From: Certhia americana
Lineage: Eukaryota > Chordata > Aves > Passeriformes > Certhiidae
Assembly (NCBI GenBank): GCA_018697195.1
Contig: JAGMWU010000105.1
Location: 4,232-68,231 of the forward strand
Reading direction: 5' to 3'
Length of the DNA stretch: 64,000 bases
This document shows positions 1-13,130 of this stretch, one piece after another (positions within the stretch are counted from its first letter, which is position 1; each line of letters opens with the position of its first letter). Below the pieces are notes generated by a model. That model was not told the origin of the DNA. It saw only the letters and a list, made by a program, of their open reading frames with translations, and did no database searches. A program made the position numbers and the translations under genes.

Positions 1-470
1 CTGGGCTGCTCGGCGCTGCCGCCGACGCGCGGGAGGCGAGGCAAGGCGAAGCGAGGTGAGGTGAGCTGATGTGAGGAAGGGGCGCCGGGCCGTGCGGGGG
101 TTCGCGGCCGTCCGTGCGGCTCGCTGGACCCGATGGGGATCGCCCCCACGAAAGTGCCGCGGGAGCGGGAGGGCCGGGCCCAGCCGGTGCTGCGGGGCAG
201 CGTTGTAGCGTTGTCCTCGCCTTGGTCTCAGCAGACTGCTCCTTTCCCAGCCGAGGGCGGCCGGGCCGGTCCGGTCCCTGCGGGCCCCTCGCCGGTGCCG
301 GTCCGGTCCCTGCGGGCCCCTCGCCGGTGCCGGTCCGGTCCCTGCGGGCCCCTCGCCGGTCCGGTCCCTCACGTCCCTGTGCTCCCGGGGGTCCCGCACT
401 GCGGTGCGAGCCTGCCCGGCCCTGGCAGCAGCCCAGCCCCCTGCTCCACCAGGGGTTCGCAATTCGGGCA
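1..470 (+). promoter_or_regulatory. RIN2: CpG island, probable RIN2 promoter and non-coding first exon
   Basis: The first ~470 bases are very GC-rich and dense in CpG, unlike the AT-leaning sequence that follows for the next 60 kb. CpG islands of this kind usually mark vertebrate promoters. Splice donor-like sequences occur at 55|56 and 60|61 (gcgag|gtgagg and a second gtgag right after it), so bases 1-55 could be the end of a non-coding first exon. The next exon of the gene in this strand is the first coding exon at ~24.8 kb. Assignment to RIN2 is inference from position and strand; the transcription start may lie left of the window, and another gene could share the island. No TATA box is evident. 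Confidence 0.6.
262..372. repeat. GC-rich 32-bp minisatellite, about three copies
   Basis: A 32-base unit beginning gccggtgccggtccggtccc occurs exactly at 291-322 and 323-354. It is flanked by a partial copy on the left (from about 262) and a truncated copy on the right (355-372). It lies inside the CpG island. Its GC content and internal ccggt sub-repeats keep several overlapping frames open by chance, but none is a credible coding sequence. Confidence 0.9.
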
Positions 471-3400
471 TCCGTCCCTTTGCTGGCTGAAACGCGGGGA
501 TGCGGTGTATGTCTGCGTCCTCTTCTGAAATGTTTCCTTGTAAATATTGTGTCATAAGTTTCTCTTAGGTCACGCAGATGTGACTTGCTAGGTGTAGAAA
601 GGCAGACGGTGTGTTTTTCTCTGTGAGCTTGTTTGCTCATCTTTCCAGATTACTCACCTCTCATTTATTTTATTTGCTGATTTCCCGATGTGTAACTCTT
701 AAGTCCTATTAAAGGAACATCTTTATGTGCTTTTGCCAGCTCAGCTGAGTTGATGAGGAGGTGAGCAGAACAGAATTTCCACCAGGTATTTGCATGCAGC
801 AGAAGCCCCGGGAGTGAACAGGACAGTGGTGGCCAGAGTCCTTTGTCCCTCAGAGGATAGCTTGGGGTAACAGGTGAGGAACTGGTCGGGTGAGTGGAGT
901 TGATGGTACCTGTAGAGGTGTGTGTATGCTAGCCAGGGCCTGGAAGGCTGATGGGGCTGTGCTCAGAAAGGCAAGGGCTCAACAGCAATCACTCTGCTGC
1001 TCCACAGCAGCTCTTTGTTCAATTCAGCTGTGTCTGCACTGGTTCCATGAGTAATTCTGTACTTTGTTGTGGTAAGAGTATGCCAGTATAGCCATGCAGC
1101 CAAGCTTTGACTTTCCTCAGGCCATATCTATATTAGGGTTTATTAGTTTCAGCTCTGTTTAGCTCTAAAAGTATCATTTCCTTAGGACTTGACTATTTAA
1201 TTAGATCAGCAGGAGGAAGTGGGATGAAGCTGTGCTGGCCAGGGGTCTGTTGGCAGCCCGTGCTGCTGGCACAGCTGGATGCAGTGTCGTGGGGGCCTCT
1301 TGTGAGTGACTGTGGTGGATCACTCTGTCACCCTGTTGCGTTCCCAGCCAGCTCAGTGTCTCTCATTCCACTTCTAGGAAAGTGGTTGTGGTGTCTGTGT
1401 GAAACTCTGCTCTCATGTCCCCTCCTCCCATCCTTGCTGAGGCTTTTGGTGAGTGGGCAGCTGGACAGGTGTTCTGGTTTGTGACTGACAGGACCAGGAG
1501 GGGTGGCTCCTGTTGCTCTTGGTGTAGAAGACTAGCTCTTCTACTTAACTATTGGGATATTTTTGAGTTGTTTTTAAAGCTACTTCAAGCAGTGGTTACT
1601 GAAAGACTAAATGAAGAAACAGTAGGGTGACAGTATTTTTCAGAAGGGACCTATTGAAGGTCCTATTCAGAAGGGCCTTGAAAAAGAAAAGAGCAGAGCT
1701 GTTACTGTAGCAGTTAAAAAGCTGCAGTTATGTACAAAAATAAAGTGGCTGTCACATCACAGTGGTGAGGTAATTCATCTCCCATCAGCAGCAGGGGATT
1801 GATGGAGTACTGTATCAAATAGATATGGACTCAGGTCTTTTCTTAACATCTCACTAAACCACAGCCACAGCTTATTGTTCCTGTAGGATCACTAAGAGAT
1901 ACTGTATCAGGAGGAGAAAGGGGATCATCAGCAAAATCGGGCTCTTAGCTTGCAGACATGGTGACTTCAAACATCGGTGGAGCAGCACAAAGAAAACTGG
2001 TTCTGTGGTCAAATGTCCTGTAGGCTCTCTGGTTGTGTAGCTCTTGCCTGTGGCTGTAATAAATACTTGGCATTTCATACAGATCTGGAGAGTAAGAGGT
2101 TTAGGAGTAAGAAAGTAAGAGGCTTTACATACCTCTAATATGCAGTTGGAGATTTTTGAAGATGTGTCTCAAAAAATCCCTCTAAAATTCCTCAGTGAAA
2201 AGTTGCTGTGGAGACAATGCTAGGTCGAGTCAAGCATGTCAGTTACCTTTTTTTTTCGTTAGGGTCACTGATACAATTGGTAGTGTCTATCAGGAGAGTG
2301 GTTGGAAGTGTAACTGAATATTTGGTGCTCTATGTTATACTGAATTACTGTGTAGCAAAACACAGAGGTGTTGTAGTATGAATTGGATGGATATGAGGTT
2401 CTAGTTTTCCAATACACATCTTACTTCAGAACACTGAAAATAAATTTCTTGTGACACATTATATGCTACATCAAGACACTTAATGCAATACAGTTATCCC
2501 ATGTCTTCTCATGGAGCACATTACTGGCAGCTAGAAAGGAGGCCATGGGTGCTTCTTAGCATTTATGGTGCTTGTGATCCAGAGTAGGACTACTGTGGAG
2601 ATCACTGGTACCTGATATTCTACCACCTGCAGTTACCCAGCGCTGAAGTGCTCTGGTTTGCCTTACCCTATGTGTTCAGGAGTCCTGAGCATTTGCAGCT
2701 AGAGCAAGGAGAAAGAAGTGGCAGGGACATGGAATTTTCTTTGTCTGAGCCATAGTGAGCCATGACATGGTTGGTTTGTGGAAGGGCAGCTGCTGCTGCT
2801 TCGCATTCTTGGCTGTAGAGTCTGAAGTGTGTACATGGTCTGATCCTGCTTTTGGTCTGGGCACTATGTGATCCGTACCTGGCAGGGGAGACATGCTGTG
2901 TTAAAACCCAGCCTGTGTTAATTTGGCTTCAGGGACCTTTTTGTAGGTAGATCAAGGGCAAACACACAGAGTCCTTTCTCTGCCTTGTTCTACAAGGCTG
3001 CTGTAGAAATGAAAGGTGGTGAAGAACCTGCCAGGCGCACCACAGCAGTTCATGGCTGCCTCCATGCTGGACATTCTGCCCCAAAAAGCATCCCCTGTCT
3101 CAGCTGATGATGTGACTGGCAAGACAGAGGCAGAGGTTTGTGCAGTGTGGAAGCACAGGTCCTTTTCTCATTTGGGCATTGTGCTGTTTGGAAAAGTGTG
3201 CATGAAGTGCATGCTGCTGCTCTGTGCCTGAGCAAGCAGGGCAAGAGTCTTTGCATGGAAGTGTTCATAGCTGCTTGTTTCAGCTCAGGGTTGCTGCCTA
3301 AAGTTTTCAGGCAAAACAAAAAGCATAATAATGTAGCAGAGTGGTCCTAGATTCTCTCATGCTTGTGAAGTCCATTCTTTATGAGGATCATTCTTTAGTC

Positions 3401-4479
3401 AAAGGAGAGTGGGCCCAGTTCTCCTCTGTTGACTATATGTGTTATGCTTTATTGACTTCAGGGGAATTGCTTCTGAATTTATGCTGTTGTGAATGCTGAA
3501 TCAGGCCCAAGAGCTTGCATTTATCCATGTAACTTTTGGTTGCCTTATGTAGATTTTATAAGCCTGCATACGTAGAACTCATTGTTTACTTTTTTAAGTA
3601 AAATTGAAAAATTTGCAGTATGGCTAAAGCCATATTTCTGCCTTGAGACCAGCAGAGGAAAACTACACATAAAGGAAAAGAAATTGTGGAGCTGCAGCCA
3701 CGTTCTGTCATTAGATATATTCTGGGTTTTGGAAATTTTGATCTAAACAATTAGCTCAGTTGAAAATTGTTGTGTATTAATGCTGTACGGTTTCCTCTGG
3801 AGCTGGTAAAGGTTCTGCCATCAGCATGAATATGGAAAAAGAGTATGAAGATCTCACCATAGCAGAGTGAAAGTAGCTAAAGGAAGTTCCTGGAGTCCTT
3901 CCAGTCCTCTGCAGGAATAACAGTATTTTGTGGTATGTAATCATCATACAGTGTTTGGAATTAGTGCACCCATTTGCATTGGGTATTGTGTGAGAAAACA
4001 GGTAATGATGCTGGACCAGGGAGGATTCTGGTCTGTGAACACTGTATATAATGAGGGGGTAGGATGAGAAAAGGGAAGTGCGTTTTTCCTACTGATCTTG
4101 GAACAGGGTTTTCAAGACAGCCTTGTAAATGAATGTTCTTGGAAGATGTCTTATCTATAACTTGTCTTTGAAGAGTAAAAGCTCTGCTTTGCACATAAGC
4201 AGGTGTTGTCTTTCTGAGTCCTGAAAAGTCTGAAAGCACTGGATCATTTTGTATGGTATTCAGAAACTAAAGGACAAATCTTTTGCTGCAAATTACTGTT
4301 ACTCCATTACAACTAGCAGAGCACTACGGATTGACTCTGGTGAGAGATGTTAAGTCACCTCCCCAGCCTCATGTATACATGCTTAGAGGCAGACACAACT
4401 CTTTTCTGAGGGACTTTTCTCAAAAAAACCCCAAAACTATTCTTTTTCCTCACTCCACCAGCTCTAGAATGTGAATGTT

Positions 4480-4545
4480 GTCTGGCCAGATGCCCAGAAC
4501 TAAATACAGCACTCTAAACAAAGTCTCACAAGCGCCTTGTATGGG
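4480..4545 (-). repeat. Possible diverged CR1 LINE fragment, antisense
   Basis: The words 'cagaactaaatacagcac' and 'aaagtctcacaagcgcc' resemble, with many changes, the antisense of a conserved CR1 segment that reads roughly 'cagaactggacacagtac ... ggtctcac'. The comparison is from memory and the match is short, so chance is possible. Confidence 0.25.
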
Positions 4546-7500
4546 AAACGGAAAAAAAACACAATAGCTAGATACTTTTTTTGACTTTTAAATGGTTCTT
4601 TCGTGCTTTTTTTCTTTTTGTATCAAAAATGATGCTTTTGGCTTCTACTTTATATTTGCTAAATATAAATCTGTACTTTCCAAGAATTAACTCCAGGGTT
4701 CCTCAGTGTTGACTTTGTTGAAACATACGTACTTGCAACATGAAAATAACCCCAAACCTTACTGGTTTTGCTTTCATGCATGATGTGTATTGCATATGCT
4801 GACATTCCCTTCTTAACTGGACTGTGGGTTTGTAGCATGTCGTCCTGTAAACCCTTTGCTTAATATTTTCTCCTAATGGATGATGATTTTTGAGCACATG
4901 ACAAGACAGGTCTTTAAATGCATTTGAGAGGGAAGGCGTAGAAAGTGAGGGGAGCATTGACTTGACTCCCTGGTTCAGGTGAGGCCATGGAGCCATGGAG
5001 CATGTGGGGATGGCAGAAGGCAGATCTGAGTGAGTGGTCAGAGCAGCACAGAGAGCCATTGCACAGAGAAATGCTGTTTACAAGTACCCTCTTTTATCTT
5101 GCTGCCCTGCAGATGCCTGGTCAGGTGCTCAGTACAAAAGCCAGATGTGGCACGGAGGGTTTCTCCTGTGTGGAACAGTGGATGGAATTGCCAGCTGTTG
5201 TGTTCCAGCCCAGTCTGTGTGCCTGAGCCCGAGTGGCAAGGTGCTGCCTGTACTCTAGCTTTGTGCTGGTTCTGTAAGCGAGTCTTGTGCTTAACTTGGG
5301 AATTAAAAAAGGTCTGGAGGTACTGAGGTCTGGAGATGCCTGGTGCCAGTTTTGGATCTGCTTGTGTGGGAAACTGCTCACCGTCTTTTGCAAAGAAGTT
5401 AAGTTTTTTTAATTATTTCCTTTTTTTTTTAATTCAGCCACAAACCAAAACCATAACCTTCACAAAGATAAACATGCATCCTTGTGCCAGCTGGGGCCTT
5501 GGCATGCTTTATGCTGCATAACTTGCTGAGACTGTAATTTCTTAGGAAAGCAGTTAGGTGTTGGTGACTATGAAATGTCAGCCCTCAGCAAATGGTGTAA
5601 TAATCTATTTTAGCTACAGGTGAGGATTTAAAAAAGTGTAATTTACTCACAGCCTTCTTGGTAGTTAATGCAAGAATAAAAATCAGACTTTGGACACACT
5701 GAATAGCTTGGGAGAAGGAAGCAGGGTTCTTGTGGTGTGTTTGCTAAGGGCCACAACTGTCTGGATGCACAACTGGGAACATTTAGGGTGCTCTAGGTTA
5801 TTTAAGTTGTGCATTCACCTGTGCCACAGCATGTCCCTAAACTTTTACTTTGATTTTACTAGATCTGTCTAGATACAGCTGTTAAAATGGTGGTTGTTTT
5901 GGAAGTTTATGAGAATTCAGTTTTGGGAAGTGGAAGTAGAAATTGAGCTGGTAACTTGAACTTGATTGACTTAAATAGTAGGTGCAGTAAAACTCATCCT
6001 GAAGTGTTTCTCTGAATGTGTGTTAGAGCTGGGAATTGCTGCTGAAGTCTTTGTAAACTGCTTTTAAGCAATTGGAACTTTGGGAAATTATCTTTGAGGA
6101 GTTAGGTAGACAGAATCAGTTGTAACTTGTGTTGGTGTTCTTCACTTGTGTAATATATCCTCTGCAAACTGTATTGCTTGGAATTTGTAGCAGAGGAAAA
6201 AATGAGTTCACCATCAAGTGAGCAGCTGTCTTTCCTTTGGATAGTTCAAAGTTTCTGTTTAGTGATTCCATAAAAATTCTTGGTTCATGTTTGTTACACT
6301 GATAAATGCACAGCTCCTCCACTTTGGCAGGAAGCCCCACAAAGATATTTTCAGCATCTGTTTTGCAGTATGTTGCTTTAAATGTTCAACCTCATTGCAA
6401 ATTTTTTGCTAGAAGATATGATCTGCCAAAGTAAATCTTTGGTTTGTTATAGCGCAGGTTCATTTTTTGATGTTTATATGAAAAATATTTTTCATCCATT
6501 GGTATTTTATGAATGCCTGGGCATATGTTAGCTATCATTTATGGTGATACACTGTGATAGTTGTGGTGTATTTCCATACAGTTTACAATAGCTCTGGAAG
6601 CCAGATAAATGTTTTAGCTGGATCCTGTGTGATTTGATCCTTGCTGGGGTGGTGTACTGTGGTGGCAGACACATCGGGTGCCTTCCCGGGCTGCTGGTGG
6701 CCTTCTGTTTGTCATGTCACAGGGAACCATGGCTTTCACTACTCCACAGTGAGCTGGACGAGGCAGCTGTTTTTTGGGGGTTTTTTTCTTTTTAGTATGG
6801 TACCCTGAGAGCTATGTCTAAATTAAACCTTTTCATTAAGGTTTATTTCAGGGCAAGGAGTGCATAATACTGTGATAGTTCCACTGATGCTCTCTGTGTT
6901 GCCTTTCATTCTTTTATGTGTTCCAAGAGCATAGAGTGGGAACATACAGAGTTGTTTTTGAGTAGTTACTATCAATATTCTAATCGTGACTAGAAGAATG
7001 CTAGTTCACATAATCTCAGTAATGTTCCTGTCAGGCTTTGGGCTGCATCACTGGAGTACAGAATGTAACTAAGGAGGTCTTGGGCATTGAGGTTAGCTGG
7101 GTGGTATGTTTAACTGAGGCTTGCTGGATTGAGACCCTAACTTGGAAGCAGTGAATTGAAGGAAGTAGTCTTAATATCAAGACAGTTTCATACCACCTTT
7201 TCCTTCACAAAGACCTGTGTTCATTACTTTGGTTAAAACTGCTGCTAGGAAGCGATGCACCAGTCATGATGGAAAGACTCTTTGGGTTTTTGTTTTTGGG
7301 CCTTCCAGTTCTCATGTGCAGGTGGGTGGGTGTTGTCTTCCCTGCACAGTTCTGTCCATGGGGATATTTTCTTTGCAGCATGGGATTGGATTGTAATGCT
7401 GGTTACAGGTATTTTCCCTGTGTGGAGGCAGGGCATGTCCTTGGGCCCAACAGAATGACAAGACAGCCTTTATTTTGCTAGTGGAAACCTTCCTTTGGAA

Positions 7501-9910
7501 CACTTTGCTGAAATCTGGTGCATTAGAAGGACAAGAAATTTAAGAAAGGTAGATTTTAGGTTCAGCTCATTTGCCTGTAAACTTTCCATCCAGTGAAGTG
7601 TTTATATGCTATATATCTAATTGCAGCTATGAATGGTCCATCAGGTTTTCCTTTGTTCATGCTTTTGCTGGTTGATGCATTTTCTTCAAGTCGCCCTAAT
7701 TCAGGCCAACAGGCTGTGTTTAACTCTGGAAACTAAAGAGAGGTTCAGACAAAGATCAAACATCAGGCCTTGTCACTGACAGGTGAGTGACATATACATG
7801 GTCTCTGACATCTATAGCACACACCTTTTTACTCTGAAGGTACAAACTCCAAACAAGAGTAGCTCATGTGAAGTTTTGGCAAAGTTGATTGTGTATGATG
7901 CCTGCAGGGTAACTCTTGAGCATTTTATGGAATCCTTTCCTTCTGTTCCTCTACTGTCTGGTGGCTAGCACAGAAACCTGGTTGTCAGTTGAAAGGCTTT
8001 TGTCTCAAGCTGGGCAGCTTTTAACCGAAGGCAACATGGTTACTTGCTTGGCTATTTAAACCCATTTCCAGGCTATGTTTTTTTCCCTGCTTTTCAAATA
8101 GTCATTCACCACAGCAGGGCTTTGATCTTCCTCTTACAGATCCATTTCAGCAAAGCACCTGCACCATGGAGTTCTCGCCATTGAGTGCTTGAGCCTGTGG
8201 TGTGAAAGTGTAGGCTAACTCCAAACTGCACATAGGATGGTCATCACTGAAAAGTCATATCTTCCAAGGCTGCCTGTAAATGTCTGAGGCAGTTGGCAGA
8301 ATTATAATTTCTTAGGGGGAATTTTTTGCATTGCAGCCTTGGTGGTCATAGAATGGCAAATTGAACTGTTACTTTTCCAGGCCTGAGTATGATAACGTAA
8401 TTTGTGTGTAGGTGTGAAATGTGTTTGTGCAAAATTTCTGTATGGATTTGCTGTGTGTTTTAGGAGATTGGAGAGAGGTGATTTTGTGTGGCAAGGTGCT
8501 AAGAGGCATGACAGTTGTTTGAAGGTGCTTCTGGGCTTGGAATTCATTTCTGATCAAGAGATTAACAAGCAGAAATTGCCAGAAGTCCACTGAACATGCA
8601 GGTTTCAAACAAGTAGCTCCTGCTGCAGAATTCTCCAGTGCTGGTAGCATGGGGTAGCAAATATTTGCTATACACAGAAGCAGTGGTAGGAAGCTTAGGC
8701 TAAGACATCATTGGCAGGATGGACAGAGCAGAGGGGGAAGCTGATGCCAGCTGCTTGCTGGGCATTGTTCATGTTCACCTTCTCCAGTAGACAGGAATAG
8801 AACTTTGCAAGCAGTCCTGACCACTTGAGGTCATGATCCACAAACTGTGGAAGATGTTTGTCTTCTCCTTGATTTGCCCTTTGGTGCTGTGGTTTTGGAA
8901 CAAAGACAGACTGACTGGGAACAAAAAGATTACTTTTAGGGCTGGATTGAGTTCCCCTAGCTCAGTCATGGCAGGTGAAGTTACTCAAGAGATTTATGTC
9001 TCCCTAGGGACATAGTTTCGTGTTTGTGCAGGAGATATGTCATAGCTGAGGTACAGAAGACAGAGGTGGACTTGTTGGTGTTTATTTTAAGAGTGGCTGA
9101 TAGACCTGGGAGGGCTTTCTTCCATGTTGTTGAATTAATACAAAGAAGCTGTATAAAATTAACTGGCACCAGATGTAGAAGCAATAAACTAATGCTGTGT
9201 TAAGTCTTGAAGCTGTGCTATGTAACTTAAGTATTTTCATCTATTGACAGCTTCCTCTTTATTATCTGCAGAACGAGTGATGGAATTTACTAGCTGTTAA
9301 ATTTAATTTTTCGTTTTTTAAAGAACTAAGTAAAAGTGTATCTGACTACGGTTATTCAGTGCTCGCCGTACACAATGACTGCCAGTGTTTGTTACCAGCA
9401 GTCAAGGGAATCTTTTGGTACCAGTGTGCCAGCAAGAATTAAACCTAGGAAACAGGGGACAGACAGGCTGTCACCTGACTGCTGCCTTGCTTTCTGATTG
9501 CATTTGGTTCAGATCTGAAAGAAAAAAAGTGACACCAACAGACTTTTTCTGACCTATGTGCATAAAGTAACTCCCCAGTACAGTAAATATGTGGAGTAAC
9601 CATTATATTTGGAATGCTCTGTTTTTGACAGTACTTGGACCCATTTTCACCGTTTCAGTAAATGAGGTTTATTGCCTTCTAAAAAGCCTATTTCAAATCA
9701 GAGTGTCCCAAGAGAGAGAAAACAAATTGTTTACACAAGCAAACTAACAGAGAGGAACCAAATACCCACACGTCTTTCTTCAGGATTTCCCCTGCTAGGA
9801 GTTTCTATGAACTCATTAATCCAGTGAGTAAGGAGAAACTTTTTACTTCTAATCAGATGGGTCTTGATGGGACTGCTGATGCTGCTGAGGAAGGAAAGTT
9901 TGGTTTTGAT

Positions 9911-9934
9911 GATATCCCCTATTCTGGGGATATC
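9911..9934. repeat. Perfect 9-bp inverted repeat with 6-base loop
   Basis: The left arm is gatatcccc (9911-9919), the spacer is tattct, and the right arm is ggggatatc (9926-9934). An extra 'ttttgat' before the left arm partly pairs with 'aaaa' after the right arm, with a three-base bulge. It could be a small hairpin in the intron; no function is implied. Confidence 0.8.
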
Positions 9935-10274
9935 AAAAAGAAGTTAGAGAAGGGAAAAGTGCTCATCCTAAAATCTAGGGAGGACCTTCATTCCTCCTAG
10001 TCTGGAAGAAGGCAGCCTGGGAGAGGCTTTAAGCTGTTCTTACTGTTAGAGCCAGCTGATGCTGTGGCATCAATCCTTCCCTCTTTATCTCTGGGCTGTA
10101 TGAGTCCTGGTCTTTCAAGGGACTGGAGGAAAGAAGCAGATGGTGAGTTACAAGGGTGTGATGATCTTGGTCCACCTTCTTAAATACAAATGTGATGGAA
10201 GAAGGGGAAGGGATGAGAAGGCTGCTCAAAGCTGTATAGAGTGAAGGTGTTGTGGAATGTCTATGGTGTCCACC

Positions 10275-10367
10275 TTATAGTGGAAGGTGTCCCTGCCCAT
10301 GGCAGGGGGGTGGAATTAAATGACCTTTAGGGCCCCTTCCAACTTAGACTGTTCTATGATTCTATGA
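10275..10367 (+). mobile_element. CR1 LINE 3'-end fragment
   Basis: The segment reads like the 3' terminus of the avian CR1 non-LTR retrotransposon: 'agtggaaggtgtccctgccc', 'ggcaggggggtggaatta', 'ccccttccaac', ending in the family's terminal repeat ttctatgattctatga. A second copy at 15796-16009 shares the same words in the same order, which supports family membership independently. CR1 copies are normally 5'-truncated, as here; no reverse-transcriptase coding sequence is present. Confidence 0.85.
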
Positions 10368-12329
10368 ACATGAAATCCTGCCTGTCTGGGATCCTTATGC
10401 AGGTGGCTTGGGAAAAAGGGGTATAAAAGGAGAGGAGCTTTAGTAGGAAATAGAAAATAGAGAAAACTGAAAAGCAGGAGGATTGGGTTGGTGGACAGAA
10501 ACCTTACAGGCTCAGGGAAGGAAGCTGGCAAAGTCTTGAGGCTTCATCCCCAGGGATTCAGGTGCAAGAGTGAAGGCAAACTGGGTGTAGGGGCTGTGGT
10601 AGGGGAGTCTGGGGCTGCTCAGGATTAGCAGAATAAGAGAATGGTGCTAGTGATGAACAGCCTGATGGGAAAAGGGAAGAGGATTGGTAAAGCAGCAGTT
10701 ACCTTTTCACTGTTGATGAATTTACAAGTCAGCTGTGACAGAAGGTGATGGGGTTATCAGAGGGAAGAGTTGCATGGAGAAGTCTGAGAGAACAATTGTC
10801 CTTGGAAGGAGGCTCAAGAGCACCATGAGGACTGGAAAGGTGACCTGTGCTTTTGTTACTTCAAAGTTACACAGGTTGGGAGCTGAGCTAGGAAGTTTGG
10901 TTGAGGCTGACATTGCCAGTCCCATGGTGCATATATAGAAAACAGGAAGAGGAGTGGAATTAACTTGAGACAGATATTTCAACAGCTGTCAGTTTTGAAT
11001 TTCCTGGGTTTCACTGCTGTGTGTCATAATCTTGCTTTCACTATTTATTTTTTTTTTTTCCATGAAGAAATAAGATGGAAGAAGAAATATTTAAGACTGT
11101 TTATCAGTTACGTACTATAATTGACTTTTCTCTTTTGTTTGGTGAACATATATTTAGAAAATAAATTGTAGATTCTAAATATTTGAATATTTGGAACTCC
11201 CATGTCCCTCAAAAAGAAAATACCTCCAAGGTGAATCCTCCACCTCCCCAGTCCCAAAATAAACAGTAGTTGCAGGAAAAAGAAGTAAACTTAATATTTC
11301 AGAGCGTAGTCGGTCAAAATTGTACATGGATTTTATAGAACAGTCGCTCTCTATAACCAGTCTTACAGACTGGATCATTATGAGGAATGTACAAGTGTCT
11401 GAAATGATTTTGGGAATTCAAAATGACTTCTTGATTTTTCCAGGTAAGTCAGCTAGGGGGAATACCATGCATTATGCTATCTGCAGACTCGGTTCTGAAG
11501 AACTGTTATATTGCCCTCTGCCCCCAGCCAGATCCTCTAACAGGCAAGAAATTAAGACTGTGCAAATAGAGTTTTTCTCTCTAGGATTTGATTTGTGGTT
11601 TTGTTTTGGTTTTTAGCCTCCTAGTAACACACAAAATAAGCGTAGGCATTTTGTCTAGGTATTCCATCTCCTGTGATGTGTCTATGGCACAGCTGACAGG
11701 ACAGTGAGGATGTGTGCTTTGGGTGTATCCTGCTTGCTGTGTTGACACACTCGTGCAACAGTGAGCTGGCACACATTCATAACTCAATCTGCTTTTTCCA
11801 GTCTATATAGTCCAAGTGTGGTCCAGGAACAAATGAGACATTCTGAGCCTGGTGGTGGCTTTCCCTCTGTATAATACAGGTTAGCAGTGCTGTGCCATGG
11901 TGGTGCAGAAGGTGTCAAGTCCCTAGTGGGGCTAGCACAGTTCTGAAGCCTTTCCCCACAGCCAAAACAAGCAATGATGCAAGCTCTCTACAGTGAGCAG
12001 TTTATCTGTTCATTGCCAGTGGATCTGAGCTAAGCTAGGGCAGTGAAAACTCTGCTATAGGCAGAAGTGTTGTTACATGGATTATCCTTGTGTGGAGAGC
12101 AGTGACCTTGGTTTAATTAATGCAGGATTTTCATGGAGTCTCGTCTGTGCATAAACCAAAACAAATAGGTCAAGACTTAAGCACTGTTCTTTTAAAGTTT
12201 TTCTAGTGAAAATATTTTCTTTTGTTCATTGGGAAATAAATCTACTTGTTATTCAGCCTCGTGGTTTGCTGTGTTTGTGCACCCATGTAGAGGGTTCACT
12301 TTGACTTTTCTTGGCCAATGCACTAATGT
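10368..12329 (+). other. RIN2: 5' intron of RIN2, no gene recognised
   Basis: This intronic sequence lies between a CR1 fragment and an LTR-like repeat. It has short T-runs (near 11050) and scattered short open frames on both strands, none longer than 100 codons and none recognisable. I see no RNA gene or clear regulatory motif. Confidence 0.55.
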
Positions 12330-13130
12330 TGTCATGGTTCGGGTCTGGGTTGTAGTTTTGGTTAGCCAATTTGAAATCTCTTTATCAAGAGCAAAGCAGG
12401 CTTAAGCTTAAAAGTAATAAAATCTTATTAGCTAACACTAAAAGGAGGAATCAAAAAAACAAGAATCAGAATGAAACTTTTAGAACACTCTTCTTCCTTC
12501 CTCATACTTTCTTTTCTTTCTAACTGACAGTGTACAGAAAACAACACTCAGAAATTTCAGTCAGTTTTCTACCTTTAAAATAGTCTTTCTGCAGTTTGCT
12601 TAGGGAGGGAAGCATTTCTCGTTTGCTCTGGAAAATTTTCCCACAAGAAAACAGTTTTCTCGTGGTTTCAGTGTTCATGAGACAACTGCCTGGAAAGATC
12701 TGCATCATGAAGCTCCTCCCATGTGCACAATTTTTTACAAATGTGCCTCTGGGCTATATTGATGTATGGGGGTTTAAAATTTTTTTTTAAGATAAACTGT
12801 TCAAAGCAAAGGTCCTCTTTATCTATCTTTGAGGTCATTTTCATCTCAGGGAACAGAGATTCTCGTCTTCTCTTGGGGGCAAAAAAAGTGTTTATTACAT
12901 TATTTTGTTTAAACTTTACATGGAATCACAGCCACTTCAACCTTGGCTCACTTTAACACTGCATTTCTTTTCTCAGGTTTACAATTTGAATTTCCCAATC
13001 TCTCTATACTTCTCTGTGGTTTAAAGGAAGTATCTCAATATCTTATAGTCAATTGCTATAGCTTACAACAGATTTTTGGCCTGAAAGCAGCTCCCCATAC
13101 TTTTTCCATCTAGGATCCGAATTGGAAGCG
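12330..13130 (-). mobile_element. LTR-like interspersed repeat, copy 1
   Basis: This block aligns by eye with 18840-19660, sharing ordered words such as 'agcaaagca', 'tttcttttctttctaactgacagtg' versus 'tttcttttctactgacaatg', 'cagtcagtt..ctacct', 'cttaggga', 'acaagaaaacagttttctc', 'catctagga'. It begins near 'tcatggttcgggtctgggtt'. Two diverged copies in the same orientation 6.5 kb apart indicate a dispersed repeat. In the other copy an AATAAA lies on the minus strand near the corresponding end, which suggests an endogenous-retrovirus LTR in minus orientation. No retroviral gene is visible. Boundaries are approximate and the family name is not assigned. Confidence 0.55.

Larger units (their letters stand above)
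471..10270 (+). other. RIN2: 5' intron of RIN2, left part, no gene recognised
   Basis: This stretch has ordinary AT-leaning intronic composition. All open frames are short (under about 120 codons), lie in random frames on both strands and resemble no protein family I know. Local items are a perfect inverted repeat at 9911-9934 and a very diverged CR1-like scrap near 4480-4545. Non-coding 5' UTR exons could be hidden here and cannot be recognised without transcript data. Confidence 0.6.

Noticed and set aside
114..557. Two overlapping GC-rich open frames of 131-147 codons in the CpG island
   Set aside because: They arise from the 32-bp minisatellite and stop-poor GC composition. The encoded peptides are Pro/Gly/Arg repeats with no family resemblance, and two different frames are open at once.
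8345..8365. 'tcatagaatggcaaattg', resembling the reverse complement of a CR1 3' end
   Set aside because: Only the first nine bases fit; the diagnostic sequence that should follow is absent.
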